This document shows positions 63,511 to 64,000 of a stretch of 64,000 nucleotides of DNA, one piece after another. Both the position numbers and the translations under genes were made by a program. Within the stretch, counting starts at the first letter, position 1. Every line of letters begins with the position of its first letter. The stretch comes from Noviluteimonas gilva (GTDB taxonomy: Bacteria > Pseudomonadota > Gammaproteobacteria > Xanthomonadales > Xanthomonadaceae). The DNA lies in NCBI RefSeq assembly GCF_009740395.1, contig NZ_WOXT01000001.1:802464-866463 (forward strand), in the 5' to 3' direction. The notes beneath the pieces are model-generated. The model did not search any database, was not told where the DNA came from, and was given only the letters and a program-made list of their open reading frames with translations.

Positions 63511-64000
63511 ATGCCCCATACCCTGCTAACCCCCTACCAAAGCCAGTACGTAGCATGGCTGCTGACTCGCAAGGCCCCGGGCGACACTGTCGAGTCCCTG
63601 GCGTCCACGCTGGTGGACTCGCAGGTCGACCTCAACCCCCATCAGGTGGATGCCGCACTGTTCGCCTGTCGCAACCCCCTGTCGCGGGGCGTGCTCCTCG
63701 CTGACGAGGTCGGTCTGGGCAAGACCATCGAAGCAGGCTTGGTCATCTCACAACGCTGGGCCGAGCGGCGGCGCAGGATCCTGATCGTCGTACCGGCCAA
63801 CCTGCGCAAGCAGTGGCACCAGGAATTGCAGGACAAGTTCGGCCTGCAGGGCCTGATCCTGGAAGCTAAAAGTTACAACGCCATCCGCAAGCAGGGACGG
63901 ATTCCCTTCCAGACGATTACCGGGCCGGTGATCTGCTCCTACCAGTTCGCCAAGTCCAAGTCCAAGGACGTCAAGGACATCGCCTGGGACCTGGTTGTGC
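63511..64000 (+). CDS. SNF2-family helicase, N-terminal part
   Basis: About 163 residues are visible before the window edge. It opens MPHTLLTPYQSQYVAWLLTRKAPGD, with NPHQVDAALFACRNPLSRGVLLADEVGLGKTIEAGLVISQRWA (SNF2 motif I) and RRRILIVVPANLRKQWHQELQDKFG (motif Ia). The order suggests the SNF2 helicases that accompany DNA methyltransferases in defence operons (for example with DUF4391 partners). The rest and any partners lie outside the window. Confidence 0.83.
   Translation, partial: MPHTLLTPYQSQYVAWLLTRKAPGDTVESLASTLVDSQVDLNPHQVDAALFACRNPLSRGVLLADEVGLGKTIEAGLVISQRWAERRRRILIVVPANLRKQWHQELQDKFGLQGLILEAKSYNAIRKQGRIPFQTITGPVICSYQFAKSKSKDVKDIAWDLVV

Larger units (their letters stand above)
36993..64000. 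mobile_element. Integrated genomic island, left 27 kb
   Basis: Everything right of the tRNA is accessory: a tRNA-site tyrosine integrase, two WYL-controlled defence operons, Wadjet, orphan nucleases, then DUF932, YqaJ, RadC, DUF3987, AlpA and Gp2-like genes typical of mobile elements. Several parts have visibly lower GC and more relaxed codon use than the core (for example 38.4-39.5 kb and 54.3-55.1 kb). No relaxase or type IV secretion gene is seen so far, so mobility by self-transfer cannot be claimed. The right end is outside. Confidence 0.85.

Noticed and set aside
36993-64000. CRISPR array
   Set aside because: No regularly spaced repeats were seen anywhere in the island or the core part of the window.

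Overview
The window looks like chromosomal DNA of a high-GC gammaproteobacterium of the Xanthomonadaceae, probably Lysobacter-like. This rests on the gene order (topA-smg-dprA-lysM-def-fmt-rsmB; acyltransferase-PH-PH; dtd-rpoD-tRNA), the strong codon bias towards G/C in the third position, and the family-typical small proteins (DUF4124, DUF3106, DUF3667, DUF4286, KGG). No database was consulted; every family name comes from reading the sequence.

Bases 1-36,992 are ordinary core genome. They hold the 3' end of gpsA, two small outer-membrane-type proteins, rpoH, a type II NADH dehydrogenase, priA, an ECF-like/DUF3106 membrane protein, DUF4286 and DUF3667 proteins, a MATE exporter, sppA, a lipoprotein, an SDR oxidoreductase and a PQQ-type sugar dehydrogenase. 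Then come a KGG stress protein, two DUF4124 proteins, tsaC, topA, smg, dprA, a LysM protein, def-fmt-rsmB, an ArnT-like transferase, two further glycosyltransferases, two PH-domain membrane proteins, a lipid A-type acyltransferase, dtd, rpoD, a HAD-like protein and a CAU-anticodon tRNA.

From the 3' end of that tRNA (about 36,993) to the right edge the window is one integrated genomic island. It starts with a tRNA-site tyrosine integrase and runs past the window; its right end is not seen. Its first half is defence cargo. (i) A ubiquitin-like conjugation module has an E2-E1 fusion, a JAMM peptidase and, upstream and nearly overlapping, a 47-residue His-Pro-repeat peptide ending in glycine. It is divergent from a WYL repressor, with an inverted-repeat operator between them. 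(ii) A Cas4-like/DEDD exonuclease protein (DUF2779) has its own WYL regulator. (iii) A complete Wadjet jetABCD operon is divergent from (ii) across a perfect 12-bp palindrome. (iv) A fragment of a second DUF2779 gene lies just after jetD. (v) A PD-(D/E)XK nuclease overlaps an unrecognised 218-residue protein. (vi) A DUF429 RNase H-like protein follows. The second half is element maintenance: DUF932, YqaJ nuclease, a metal-binding-type protein, RadC, a DUF3987 primase/helicase-type protein, AlpA regulator and an inovirus Gp2-like protein. The window ends inside an SNF2-type helicase gene that probably opens another defence system.

The most interesting locus is 39,609-42,930: E1/E2/JAMM enzymes without a CD-NTase and without a recognisable beta-grasp modifier, but with a Gly-terminated His/Pro peptide in the place where a modifier or target would be expected.
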